In this document: positions 33,666 to 42,790 of the stretch, in pieces
How positions within the stretch are numbered: position 1 is the first letter of the stretch
How the letters are laid out: every line of letters starts with the position of its first letter
Source of the DNA: an uncultured Schlesneria sp.
Lineage (GTDB): Bacteria > Planctomycetota > Planctomycetia > Planctomycetales > Planctomycetaceae
Assembly (NCBI GenBank): GCA_903904835.1
Contig: CAIVEI010000146.1
Coordinates: 79,619 to 143,618, forward strand
Direction of reading: 5' to 3'
DNA: 64,000 nt
Notes under the pieces: generated by a model
What the model saw: the letters and a program-made list of their open reading frames with translations, nothing else
Databases searched by the model: none
What the model was told of the DNA's origin: nothing
Translations under genes and position numbers: made by a program

Positions 33666-36260
33666 ATGCGCGTCTGGAATTCGCTATCTTGCAGTTTCTT
33701 GATTGTCTTCGGCTTCGGGATAGGGATGGCCCAGTCTCAAGACAAACCCGTTTCAAAGCACGACGCGGCGGATGAGAAGGTGACTGTGCTGGCAAACGGC
33801 TGGAAGGTGACACCCGCTGGCGAACAGATCATTCTGGCTGATTTGACTTTAAACATCGTAGCTTCGCCCGACAGCCGTTACGCATTTGTGACTTCGAACG
33901 GTTATAATACGCACGACCTGACTGTCGTGGATTTGGTTGATCGCAAGATCGTGGCTGCGGAAACGGTGCGGCAAAGTTGGTTCGGACTGGCTGCTGATTT
34001 CAAAACCGGGCGGCTCTGGTGGTCGGGTGGTGGAAACGGCAAGCTTCACAAGTTGATTTGGTCGAACGGAAAATTCCAATCAACCGAACTGGCTGATCGA
34101 CCGCTCGCGCGGGGAACACCGACGAACGAACGTGCTCAGACTCCTCCTCCGTTTGTGACCGGACTCTACCATGATGCTGGTCAAGATTCGCTGTACACTT
34201 TAGCGATTCTTCCTCGCGGTGTTACCAGGACGTTTAAAACGGATGATGTCTCGATCGACATCAAAGGCTCAGGCTACATAACTCGATCTGCAAATGGTGC
34301 CGACGATGAATTGTCTGCTCCTTGTGGCAAACGACCATACGATGTGGTGCTCGCCCGAAATGGGTTGCTCTATGTGAGTGACTGGAGCGATCGTTCCGTG
34401 CTGATTGTCGATCCCAAGACGCTACGCACCGTCGCCCGAATTTCCGTCGGCGAACATCCGAATCAACTCGCACTTCATCCCACCGATGATCGATTGTTTG
34501 TCACATGTGCGTCGAGCAATGGTGTGTGGGTCATCGATACTTCGCGAGGAACGGTGCAGGAGACGATCTTTACAGCACTGTTTCCCAAGTCACCCGAGGG
34601 GAGCACGCCAGATGCACTTTGTATTTCACCCGATGGGGAAACGCTTTACGTTGCTAATGCGGATAACAATTGTGTGGCCGTGATCGACATCGAAACTCCT
34701 CGTCGAAGTGAAGTCGAAGGCTTCATTCCTACCGGTTGGTATCCCACATCGATCGCCATGACGCCCGATGGAAAGCAGTTGCTTGTGGGTGTCGGGAAAG
34801 GAAATGTCACGAAATCCAATCGACCGGATCAGGTTGCGTTGGACGCTGTTCTGGCCGAGCCTGCAAAGGAAGGTGGCTATCGACCGATACCGCGTGCTCA
34901 CGTGGGAACGACCTTGTCGGGGGCACTTTCGATCGTCAAAGTTCCCGATGAGGAACAACTCGCAAAATATACCAGTCAGGTCTATCGCAATTGCCCATAT
35001 TCCGACGAACTGCTGACCTCGGCGATTGCACCGCCGGGCAATCGCAAGACGGCGATCCCGGTCAAAGTCGGTGATCCGTCCCCGATCAAACATGTCATCT
35101 ATATCATTAAAGAGAATCGAACGTACGATCAGGTTTTCGGCGACATTCCGCGAGGGAACGGCGATCCGAGCCTTGTCATGTTCGGTGAAGAAGTCACCCC
35201 GAATCATCACAAGCTGGCGAACGAGTATGTGCTCCTCGACAACCTGTACTGCAATGGTCAAGTCTCGCGAGATGGTCATCCCTGGTCCACGATGGCTTAT
35301 AATACTGACTATATCGCGCGGGACTGGGCACTGACGTATTCCGGACGCCGTGGCATTGAAGACGGTGATGACGATAACGGAGAACTCTCAAACGCTCCCA
35401 GCGGCTATCTCTGGGACGCCTGTCTGCGAAAAGGGATCAGTTTCCGAAACTATCGTGAATACGGGTCTCGTGTCAGTGAACCAGACGGGACTTCGCGAAT
35501 TGAGGGGCGCGTACCCGGGCTGATCGGTCATATGTGTCCTGACTACGGCCTCCCGCGCAAGGACGGCAAGAAAGCGCGTGACACCGACAACGTCGAGGTG
35601 TTTTTAAAAGAGTGGCGAGAATTCGAAAAGAATGGAACTCTTCCGCAACTGATGATCATGAGCCTCGGTGAGGACCACACGGAAGGGACTCGTCCGGGCG
35701 CACCCACACCGCAAAGTTGTGTGGGAAGCAACGATCTGGCTCTTGGCCGTCTCGTCGAAGCGGTCAGTCAGAGCAAGTCCTGGGAAAAAACGGCAATCTT
35801 CGTGATCGAAGATGATGCCCAGAACGGGACCGATCATGTTGACGCGCACAGAACGATCGGGCTTGTGATCAGTCCTTACGTCCGCCGAAAGCATCTAGAT
35901 AGCACTCAGTATTCTACCGCTTCGATGCTAAGAACGATCGAACTGATCCTGGGAATACCACCGCTCAGCCAATATGACGCAGCTGCGACACCGATGTTTG
36001 AATCCTTTACCGATCAGCCTGACCTCACGCCGTATACTCATGAAGCTGCTCGTATTAATCTGGATATGTTGAATACAAATCTGGCTTACGGAGCCGATCG
36101 ATCTAGCAAAATGGACTTCAGCGAATACGATCGGATCGACGATTTCGAACTCAACGAAATCCTATGGTGCGCCATCAAGGGAGTCGATGCACCGATGCCG
36201 CCCGCCGTTCGTCGAGCGATCGCCTATCGACGCCTGGAATTGGCGGACGAACAGAAGTAG
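33666..36260 (+). CDS. YncE-type beta-propeller / phosphoesterase fusion, second copy
   Basis: An 864-residue exported protein. A signal peptide (FLIVFGFGIGMAQSQ) is followed by propeller repeats (ISVGEHPNQLALHPTDDRLFVTC, LCISPDGETLYVANADN), then a PF04185-type phosphoesterase domain. This has KENRTYDQVFG near residue 480, LGEDHTEGTRPGAPTP, and FVIEDDAQNGTDHVDAHR. The domain order is the same as in the 5270-7996 protein, with moderate sequence similarity, so the two are old paralogues. A GTG at 33657 or the ATG at 33666 may start it; the ATG gives a clean signal peptide. The substrate is unknown. Confidence 0.85.
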   Translation: MRVWNSLSCSFLIVFGFGIGMAQSQDKPVSKHDAADEKVTVLANGWKVTPAGEQIILADLTLNIVASPDSRYAFVTSNGYNTHDLTVVDLVDRKIVAAETVRQSWFGLAADFKTGRLWWSGGGNGKLHKLIWSNGKFQSTELADRPLARGTPTNERAQTPPPFVTGLYHDAGQDSLYTLAILPRGVTRTFKTDDVSIDIKGSGYITRSANGADDELSAPCGKRPYDVVLARNGLLYVSDWSDRSVLIVDPKTLRTVARISVGEHPNQLALHPTDDRLFVTCASSNGVWVIDTSRGTVQETIFTALFPKSPEGSTPDALCISPDGETLYVANADNNCVAVIDIETPRRSEVEGFIPTGWYPTSIAMTPDGKQLLVGVGKGNVTKSNRPDQVALDAVLAEPAKEGGYRPIPRAHVGTTLSGALSIVKVPDEEQLAKYTSQVYRNCPYSDELLTSAIAPPGNRKTAIPVKVGDPSPIKHVIYIIKENRTYDQVFGDIPRGNGDPSLVMFGEEVTPNHHKLANEYVLLDNLYCNGQVSRDGHPWSTMAYNTDYIARDWALTYSGRRGIEDGDDDNGELSNAPSGYLWDACLRKGISFRNYREYGSRVSEPDGTSRIEGRVPGLIGHMCPDYGLPRKDGKKARDTDNVEVFLKEWREFEKNGTLPQLMIMSLGEDHTEGTRPGAPTPQSCVGSNDLALGRLVEAVSQSKSWEKTAIFVIEDDAQNGTDHVDAHRTIGLVISPYVRRKHLDSTQYSTASMLRTIELILGIPPLSQYDAAATPMFESFTDQPDLTPYTHEAARINLDMLNTNLAYGADRSSKMDFSEYDRIDDFELNEILWCAIKGVDAPMPPAVRRAIAYRRLELADEQK

Positions 36261-36266
36261 TGAATA

Positions 36267-37868
36267 TCAAAACGCCTTGAACTGGCGGACGATGACTCGG
36301 GCGGAACGGAGGCCGTCGACGGCGGCGCTGACGATGCCGCCGGCGTAACCGGCTCCTTCACCAACGGGATACAGACCCGCGATATTCGGACACTGACGTG
36401 TCTTCAGGTCGCGGTCGATTCGGATTGGTGAACTGCCGCGCATTTCCGGGCCGACCAGAATTGCGTTCTTGAGGAAGTCGCCGCGCAGTTTCTTGTCCAT
36501 GATTGGCAAGCTTTTACGAATTGCCTCCGTTACCACCGCTGGTAAGACAAGATCGAGTTGCGCCGGCTGGACACCACGTTGATACGAACAATCGAGTTTT
36601 GCTTCCGGGTGGGTTGCCTTTCCTTTCAAGAAATCCCGGGCGGTTTGAATCGGTGAGAGATAGTTCGCTCGTCCCAACCGGTATGCGACCGATTCGAAAT
36701 GTTGCTGCAGGTGCATTCCGGCGAGCGGGTGTGAATTGCCGAATTCGTTCGGTTCGAGCGTCACCATGATGCCGCTGTTCGCGAACGGAGTATCGTGTCG
36801 AGAGTTGCTCATGCCGTTTGAGCAGAACATCTCAGGTTCGCTGATGCTGGGCATGATGATTCCACCCGCACACATACAGAAGGTGAAGACGTCTTTAGTC
36901 CCTCGGGCCTGTAACGTGTAGTCCGCCGCACCGAGGATGGTCTCGTACTCAGGTCGTCCGTACTTGTGGTGGTTGATCTGTGATTGCGGTTGCTCGATTC
37001 GCAGACCAAGTTGAAAGGCTTTCTGGATCATCGGGACGCCGAGATCGTACAGCATCTGATAGGTGTCACGGGCACTGTGACCGATACCGAGAATCAGTTG
37101 GCTGCAGGTCATATGGCCGGACGATGTATTGATGCCGACGACACGTCCATCACGGATCTCGATCCCTTCGAATCGGCAGCCGAACTTGTATTCGCCGCCT
37201 AAGGCTTCGATCTTTCGACGATAGTTGCGGCAGATCATGGGCAGCTTGTTGCTACCGAGATGCGGTCGATTCTCGTAGACGAGTGACGGTCGTCCGCCGC
37301 AATCGACGAAGCTTCTTAAGACCCAGTCGACGTCGGGTCCTTCAAGACGACAGGTCAGTTTACCATCGCTGAAACAGCCGGCTCCCCCTTCGCCGAACAG
37401 ATAGTTATTTTCGCGATCGAATTCACCGCCTCGATCGAACTCGCGAACGGCGGAGACCCGGTCTTTGACCGCTTCGCCTCGTTCGATGATCAGTGGACGA
37501 TAGCCCTTAATTGCGAGGTAGTACGCCGCCAGCAGTCCGGCGGGTCCCGAGCCGACAATGATCGGACGTTCGGACAACGGTTCGTCACCAGGAGTCGCAT
37601 CGTCGAACTCAGGTGGCTCGAAGGTCTGAATATCGCCGGTTTGTCCGAATGGGACCCTGGATCGACTGATGCAGTCTTCGGTCAGTTCGATCAGCGTCGT
37701 ATAGACGAATTGAAGATCCATGGATGAGCGGGCATCGAGGCTTTTTTTGAGAATTCGCCATAGGGCGAGATCGCCGACTGACAAACCGAGACGTCTCGCC
37801 AGATGCTGTGGGAGATCTGCTTCGGGCGTAGTGACGGGGAGACGGAGGTTTGAAATACGGATCGGCAT
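36267..37868 (-). CDS. FAD-dependent protein, COG2509 type
   Basis: A 533-residue flavoprotein. After an N-terminal ~100-residue region it has the dinucleotide motif PIIVGSGPAGLLAAYYLA followed by IIERG. It then has NNYLFGEGGAGCFSDGKL, AFQLGLRIEQPQ, and C-terminal NIAGLYPVGEGAGYAGGI, all hallmarks of the COG2509 family. The oxidoreductase activity of this family has not been firmly defined. The start at 37868 gives the N-terminal MPIRISNLRLPV; the frame extends to 37928 without support. The gene converges with the phosphoesterase gene, leaving a 6 bp gap. Confidence 0.85.
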   Translation of the reverse strand: MPIRISNLRLPVTTPEADLPQHLARRLGLSVGDLALWRILKKSLDARSSMDLQFVYTTLIELTEDCISRSRVPFGQTGDIQTFEPPEFDDATPGDEPLSERPIIVGSGPAGLLAAYYLAIKGYRPLIIERGEAVKDRVSAVREFDRGGEFDRENNYLFGEGGAGCFSDGKLTCRLEGPDVDWVLRSFVDCGGRPSLVYENRPHLGSNKLPMICRNYRRKIEALGGEYKFGCRFEGIEIRDGRVVGINTSSGHMTCSQLILGIGHSARDTYQMLYDLGVPMIQKAFQLGLRIEQPQSQINHHKYGRPEYETILGAADYTLQARGTKDVFTFCMCAGGIIMPSISEPEMFCSNGMSNSRHDTPFANSGIMVTLEPNEFGNSHPLAGMHLQQHFESVAYRLGRANYLSPIQTARDFLKGKATHPEAKLDCSYQRGVQPAQLDLVLPAVVTEAIRKSLPIMDKKLRGDFLKNAILVGPEMRGSSPIRIDRDLKTRQCPNIAGLYPVGEGAGYAGGIVSAAVDGLRSARVIVRQFKAF

Positions 37869-37996
37869 GCAACTTAACCAAACACAGTACGAAAACAGCT
37901 TGGTAGCACGGAAGTCTAGCAACGACAAGCGTTCATCGTGGATTCACGCGAGTTCAATGCTAGTTTTTTTCGATGGAATCGGAATCTTCCTAACCC

Positions 37997-38056
37997 GTAG
38001 CAGAGGCTTCCAGCCTCTGATGAAAGATATCCGAAGAGGCTGGAAGCCTCCTCTAC
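37997..38056. repeat. Palindromic repeat, GGCTTCCAGCC family, copy 2
   Basis: GTAGCAGAGGCTTCC and AGCCTCTG form one hairpin, and GAGGCTGGAAGCCTC another, ending TCTAC. The outer GTAG(C/A)AGAGG and CCTCTAC also pair. It lies in the divergent gap between the FAD protein and the BatA-like gene. Confidence 0.75.
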
Positions 38057-38144
38057 GAATTTCCGCCAGAGTTGCGTTTCACCACTCACTTCCGCCAAGA
38101 TCGACGATATTCGGTGTTCCAGAATCATTTGAGTCCTTGCCGGC

Positions 38145-40493
38145 ATGTACTTGTTTCGACCTCTTCTTGCGTTTGGATTTGCAAGTCCCTTGATGTTATG
38201 GGGACTGGCTGCGGCCAGCATTCCGATCGTGATTCACCTGTTGCATCGGCGTCGGTTTCAGACGGTTCAATGGGCGGCGATGCGATTTCTGCTCGCCGCA
38301 ACCAAGAAACAGTCGCGTCGAATAAAACTTGAGCAGATCCTGCTGCTCATCATCCGAACTTTGATCCTGACGTGCATTGCTCTCGCACTCTCTCGACCGA
38401 CGGCGGAAACACTCGGTGAATATTTTCAATCGACAGGTCCAAAACACCGGATCGTCGTTGTCGATTCGACGTTCAGCATGGGTTATTCAGCGGCAGGTCG
38501 TACTCGGTTCGACCGAGCCAAAGACATGGCGAGACAAATTGTGAGTCGTGCGAAACAAGGGGACGCCATCAACCTTGTTCGGATCAGTGATTCTGTTCCA
38601 CATGTCATGGTTCGGCGACCTGCATATCAATCCGCAGCCGTGATCGAAGAGATCGACCAACTGACGTTATTCGATGAACGAGTCGATGCTTCGATCGTGT
38701 TGAAAGAGATCGACGAACTGTTGTCGCTGGCCCCCGATCTGACTCACAAGGAAGTCTATTTTATTACCGACCTGCAGTCCGCAACTTGGGGACCACCGGA
38801 CTCCAGCGAGACGCTCAAAGTCCGTGAGGCGATGAAAAAAATTGCTGCACGGGCAAAGATTGTCTGGCTGGACGTCGGCGAGCCGAATGCGACCAACGTC
38901 GCGGTGACTGGACTGAAGACTGACGAATCATTCGCATTGTCTGGTCGTCCCATACGAGTTTCGGCGTCGATCAGGAATTTCAATTCAGTTGGATCAACGG
39001 GGCAACTGGTTGAACTGACACTCGACGGCCAACTGGCGGATACCAAGCGAGTCGACTTACCCGCTGGCCAGGAAGTGACCGTTGAGTTTGCTCCAAGCTT
39101 CAGTGGTGGTGAGCATCGGTTAAAGGTTCGTCTCTCTCCCGACGCATTGCCCGTAGATGACTCGCGATCACTTGTCATCCCGGTACGGGACGAACTGCAA
39201 GTCTTGCTCGTCAACGGAAAGCCATCAGGTGAACTGATGGGGAATTCGACGGACTTTTTGAAACTGGCGCTTGCTCCCGAGCTGCCGAATCGAGCGATTG
39301 CGAGTTCCATCCAACCGACGGTAATTCGAGAAAGTGAATTACTGGGAACGGATCTCAGCCGGTTTGATTGCGTCTTCATTTGTAATGTTGCGATGTTCAC
39401 CGAACGCGAAGCGGAAGTCTTGCGCAGGTATCTCGATGCGGGTGGTGGTGTCGTCTTTTGTCTGGGCGATCAGGTTCGGGCGGACAATTACAACCAGGTG
39501 TTGCATCGCGATAAGCAACCGATCCTGCCAGCAAAACTCGGGGAACGTATCGGTGACACAAAAAAGAAGGATGTCGCGTTTGAATTCAATGCCGGAGAGT
39601 TCAACCACCCGATTGTCAGTCCGTTTCAAGGAAATACAGGTGCGGGTCTCGAATTGACGAAGACGTTCGTCTACATCAAGGCAGTTGTTGACGAAGACCG
39701 TTCGGCAAAGGTTGCGCTCCGCTTCAGCTCTGGCGACCCTGCCATTATCGATGCACCGTCAGGCCGAGGCCGGGTGATCCTGTTCACGACATCGGTGGAT
39801 CGGGAATGGAGCACCTGGGCTGTCTGGGGCCATAGCCTGATTCCCTTGATTCACGAAACGGTGAATTACGCGGTTTCCGATCGTTGGAAAGATCGGGAAG
39901 TGCTCGTCGGCCAGCCACTACAATGTCATATTGGTCTGCGAGCGACTGATACGTCGGCGATTCATCAGCTTCCTGATGGCGATTCAAAACCCCTTCAGCC
40001 TTCAGAAGACGGTCGCATTCTGACCACCGAACCGACAACGACCAGCGGGTTTCACAAAATCGTGTTGGGGCCACCGGCTAATCGGGCCGACTGGTACGCC
40101 GTCAACATCGATCCGGTCGAGAGTGATCTGACCTCACTTCGGGTCGAGGATCTCAGGACGGAAATGATGCCGGGTATCGATTTTTCATACTTGACCGAGT
40201 GGGAAGAATCGTCGTCCGATGCTGGTGAAAAAGTGCGAGCGATTTCGACTGGGACGGGATTTTCCCGAGCCCTGCTGATCACCGCATTAGCTTTGCTGCT
40301 TGTCGAGCAGATGATGGCATGGAATTTTCTCGCCGGGGTCAGTTTATTGCTGGCGATGCTCTTAAGCACGCTGACGTGGAACGTGTGGCATTGGAACTCG
40401 TTGGCTGGTGCGATGATCGCCTTCCTGATTTCGATGTGTGTATTGGCGCTGGCAATGAAATATCGAAACAGATTCGGTTCAGTTAACGGGTAA
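38145..40493 (+). CDS. BatA/VWA-type inner-membrane protein
   Basis: A 782-residue protein. The N-terminus holds two membrane segments with the BatA signature SPLMLWGLAAASIPIVIHLLHRRR. A von Willebrand A-like domain follows, starting VVVDSTFSMG, which carries a DxTxS-type MIDAS. An immunoglobulin-like and periplasmic region comes next, and two C-terminal membrane segments (LLITALALLLVEQMMAWNFL, VSLLLAMLLSTLTW) end the chain. Such proteins normally sit in MoxR-DUF58-BatA operons. Neither a MoxR ATPase nor a DUF58 gene is adjacent here. The next gene starts 8 bp after the stop, so it is probably co-transcribed with the methyltransferase. Confidence 0.8.
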   Translation: MYLFRPLLAFGFASPLMLWGLAAASIPIVIHLLHRRRFQTVQWAAMRFLLAATKKQSRRIKLEQILLLIIRTLILTCIALALSRPTAETLGEYFQSTGPKHRIVVVDSTFSMGYSAAGRTRFDRAKDMARQIVSRAKQGDAINLVRISDSVPHVMVRRPAYQSAAVIEEIDQLTLFDERVDASIVLKEIDELLSLAPDLTHKEVYFITDLQSATWGPPDSSETLKVREAMKKIAARAKIVWLDVGEPNATNVAVTGLKTDESFALSGRPIRVSASIRNFNSVGSTGQLVELTLDGQLADTKRVDLPAGQEVTVEFAPSFSGGEHRLKVRLSPDALPVDDSRSLVIPVRDELQVLLVNGKPSGELMGNSTDFLKLALAPELPNRAIASSIQPTVIRESELLGTDLSRFDCVFICNVAMFTEREAEVLRRYLDAGGGVVFCLGDQVRADNYNQVLHRDKQPILPAKLGERIGDTKKKDVAFEFNAGEFNHPIVSPFQGNTGAGLELTKTFVYIKAVVDEDRSAKVALRFSSGDPAIIDAPSGRGRVILFTTSVDREWSTWAVWGHSLIPLIHETVNYAVSDRWKDREVLVGQPLQCHIGLRATDTSAIHQLPDGDSKPLQPSEDGRILTTEPTTTSGFHKIVLGPPANRADWYAVNIDPVESDLTSLRVEDLRTEMMPGIDFSYLTEWEESSSDAGEKVRAISTGTGFSRALLITALALLLVEQMMAWNFLAGVSLLLAMLLSTLTWNVWHWNSLAGAMIAFLISMCVLALAMKYRNRFGSVNG

Positions 40494-40501
40494 CGAAACT
40501 G

Positions 40502-41266
40502 ATGAGTTCCTTCCGTCGACCGCTGCTCACGAATCACAATCGCTGCTGGATCTGGGGCCGTAACGTCGTTTTAGAAACGTTACGCGCGAATCGATGGCCA
40601 GTGATCGAATTACTTCACAGCGATCGATGTGAACCATTCGCTCGGGACGAGGCTGTGGCACTCGCTAAAGATCGAGGTCTGAATGTCGTTTCCGTTCGTG
40701 ATGCGGAGATCACGAAGAACTGTCGATCCGAAGATCATCAGGGTCTCGCCGCACGCATGCCACCGTTTCCTTATTGGGACGTCGCAACACTCTTGAATGA
40801 ATTGCCTCCAAACCCGGTTTTAGTCCTGCTCGACCGTATCCAGGATTCTCATAATTTCGGGGCTATCGTCCGCTCGGCGGAGGTGCTTGGGATCGATGGC
40901 GTGATCGTTGGAACTCACGAACAAGCGTCGGTGAACAGCCATGTTGCACGCAGTTCCGTCGGAGCGGTGAATTATGTTCCGATCGCTGAGTCGAACGATC
41001 TTGAAGTGACTGTCCGGGATTTGCTCGAGCGACGTTTCCAGATCGTGGGTGCATCGGACCACGCCAAACAACCGATCTTTGAAACCGATTTCCGAAAGGC
41101 GACGCTGTTGTTGATCGGAAATGAAGGACGGGGAATCCAACCGGCACTTCAGACGCTTTGCACTCAATTTGTCCAGATTCCGATGTTGGGGCGTGTCAAT
41201 TCATTGAATGCCGCCGTATCGGCTGGGATTCTGTTTTACGAAGTCCTCCGGCAACGAAGGGCATGA
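40502..41266 (+). CDS. SpoU-type RNA 2'-O-methyltransferase (RlmB-like)
   Basis: A 254-residue protein of the TrmH/RlmB class. An N-terminal substrate-binding domain begins WIWGRNVVLETLRANRW, and the knotted SPOUT catalytic domain has motif 1 DRIQDSHNFGAIVRSAE, motif 2 LLIGNEGRGI and motif 3 IPMLGRVNSLNAAVSAGILFYE. It methylates a ribose in rRNA (Gm2251 of 23S rRNA in RlmB) or tRNA; the exact target is not determined by sequence. A second related gene lies 0.6 kb downstream. Confidence 0.88.
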   Translation: MSSFRRPLLTNHNRCWIWGRNVVLETLRANRWPVIELLHSDRCEPFARDEAVALAKDRGLNVVSVRDAEITKNCRSEDHQGLAARMPPFPYWDVATLLNELPPNPVLVLLDRIQDSHNFGAIVRSAEVLGIDGVIVGTHEQASVNSHVARSSVGAVNYVPIAESNDLEVTVRDLLERRFQIVGASDHAKQPIFETDFRKATLLLIGNEGRGIQPALQTLCTQFVQIPMLGRVNSLNAAVSAGILFYEVLRQRRA

Positions 41267-41335
41267 AGGTCGACGGTGTAATTTGATTTATTCCAGCTTA
41301 AGGGGCGGACGCCGCACCGTCAGCGAGCATGAACT

Positions 41336-41833
41336 ATGGGTGACTTTTTCCACGGATGGCGACGAAAGACGGGATGCGTAATGCTCGTAATCGCGTGCAT
41401 GGCGACTTTGGCGTGGGTGAGAAGCCTCGTTGTAGCTGACCACTTTCGGTGTACGATGAATACGAAACATATGCGATTTGTCTTAGCCACATGTCCGCAT
41501 TACTCGGTTTGGATGATCGTGGATGACCGTGACCAGAGCCCGCAGACTCCGTTTGTATGGTGGAACAGTTCGTTTGATTTTCCAAACATTTTCGAGCAGG
41601 GTCAGGATTTTGATTTTTGGTGGCCCTGGTTCGGCTTCGGTATCGGAGTTTCAACAATCCCCGAGTCGTCAGCGGGCGGAAGGTTTCGGGGCGTAACGCG
41701 TATTTGGGCAATTCCCTATTGGGTCATTGTTTGTCCGGCCACGTTGCTTTCCGCCTGTCTGTTGCTCAGCAACGCTCAAAAAAACAAAACCAACCGTTAC
41801 GGCTCAAACTTCGATGTGACTCTGCGACGATAA
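41336..41833 (+). CDS. Small membrane protein of a planctomycete-type family
   Basis: A 165-residue protein with a hydrophobic segment near the N-terminus (VMLVIACMATLAWVRSLVV) and another near the C-terminus in WAIPYWVIVCPATLLSACLLL. The central part is aromatic and rich in Trp (FVWWNSSFDF, FDFWWPWFGFGIG). It is similar in layout to many short planctomycete proteins of unknown role, with the IPYW-I-P-L-LSA-LLL end. The ATG has no strong ribosome site. It sits between two RNA methyltransferase genes on the same strand. Confidence 0.65.
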   Translation: MGDFFHGWRRKTGCVMLVIACMATLAWVRSLVVADHFRCTMNTKHMRFVLATCPHYSVWMIVDDRDQSPQTPFVWWNSSFDFPNIFEQGQDFDFWWPWFGFGIGVSTIPESSAGGRFRGVTRIWAIPYWVIVCPATLLSACLLLSNAQKNKTNRYGSNFDVTLRR

Positions 41834-41888
41834 ACAAGCCTGCTTATTAATTACTATTGCGTGCCAACCTTTTTGACTGAGATTCTGT

Positions 41889-42623
41889 ATGTCGTTGATT
41901 TTGAAGAACCCTCACAGCGTGCTTGCCGCCTTGCAGACTCGGCCTGAAGACGTGATCGATGTTCGGTTGCCTGCGGGAAAGCCATCGCCTGCGTGGGGGG
42001 ATGTGATTGAACTTGCCAAGCAACTTGAGATTCCGATTCGAACGACGTTCGCAGAAGAGACGCGACGACCTGCAGCTGATCAGAAGTCTGAACGGACAGG
42101 TGCAGCTCAGGCAACTGTTCGCGAGCGAAACGGGCTGCTGATTGAAGAGCTATTTGCTAATGCGGAATCGAGCCCAGGTCTTTGGCTGGCGCTGGATTGT
42201 TTGCAAGACCCGCATAACGTCGGAGCGATCTTTCGAACAGCGTCATTCTTCGGAATCAAGGGGATCGTGATGACGCGGGATCGGTCCGCTCCGCTGACCG
42301 CAACGGTGTATGACGTGGCGGCAGGGGGTCTGGAATACGTTCCGTTTGGAGAACCGACGAATCTGGCCCGCGCGATGAACGTGGCCAAGACCGCCGGGAT
42401 CTGGCTGCTTGGTTCATCCGAGCATGCCGAACAGGACGTGTCGGAAATCCCGCGTGACCGTCCGTGGATGTTGATTCTCGGTAACGAAGAACTTGGGCTT
42501 CGTCGATTGTCGCTCGATAAGTGTGACCAGATCTGCAAGCTCACGTCGAAGGGGACGGTTCCGTCGCTTAACGTGTCTGTGGCCGCGGGAGTACTGATGG
42601 CGGAATTAACGCGCAAGGCTTGA
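41889..42623 (+). CDS. TrmH family RNA methyltransferase, second copy
   Basis: A 244-residue SpoU-type enzyme with motif 1 LDCLQDPHNVGAIFRTASFFG, motif 2 LILGNEELGL and motif 3 VPSLNVSVAAGVLMAEL. The N-terminal domain is shorter and diverged compared with the neighbour at 40502. The two differ throughout, so they are not recent duplicates and probably have different RNA targets. The substrate is not assigned. Confidence 0.88.
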   Translation: MSLILKNPHSVLAALQTRPEDVIDVRLPAGKPSPAWGDVIELAKQLEIPIRTTFAEETRRPAADQKSERTGAAQATVRERNGLLIEELFANAESSPGLWLALDCLQDPHNVGAIFRTASFFGIKGIVMTRDRSAPLTATVYDVAAGGLEYVPFGEPTNLARAMNVAKTAGIWLLGSSEHAEQDVSEIPRDRPWMLILGNEELGLRRLSLDKCDQICKLTSKGTVPSLNVSVAAGVLMAELTRKA

Positions 42624-42669
42624 CCAGATGAACTTGAGAGGGTTCGAATGCTTTTGCGGCAAAAAAGAA

Positions 42670-42759
42670 GGGTGCCACGGGATTATCGTCTTCGGTTAGC
42701 CCGTGCTCTTCGACAATTCCGAAGACACTGCGTCCAAGAAGACTTCGATGCAGTGGCAC
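42670..42759. repeat. Palindromic repeat, GTGCCAC family
   Basis: GGGTGCCAC at 42670-42678 and GTGGCAC at 42753-42759 form the ends, with GTCTTCGG near 42688 and CCGAAGAC near 42718 as an inner stem. It lies between the convergent methyltransferase and CPBP genes. Confidence 0.75.
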
Positions 42760-42790
42760 AAACTCCAGACGATGGCGGCATAAGCAGTAA

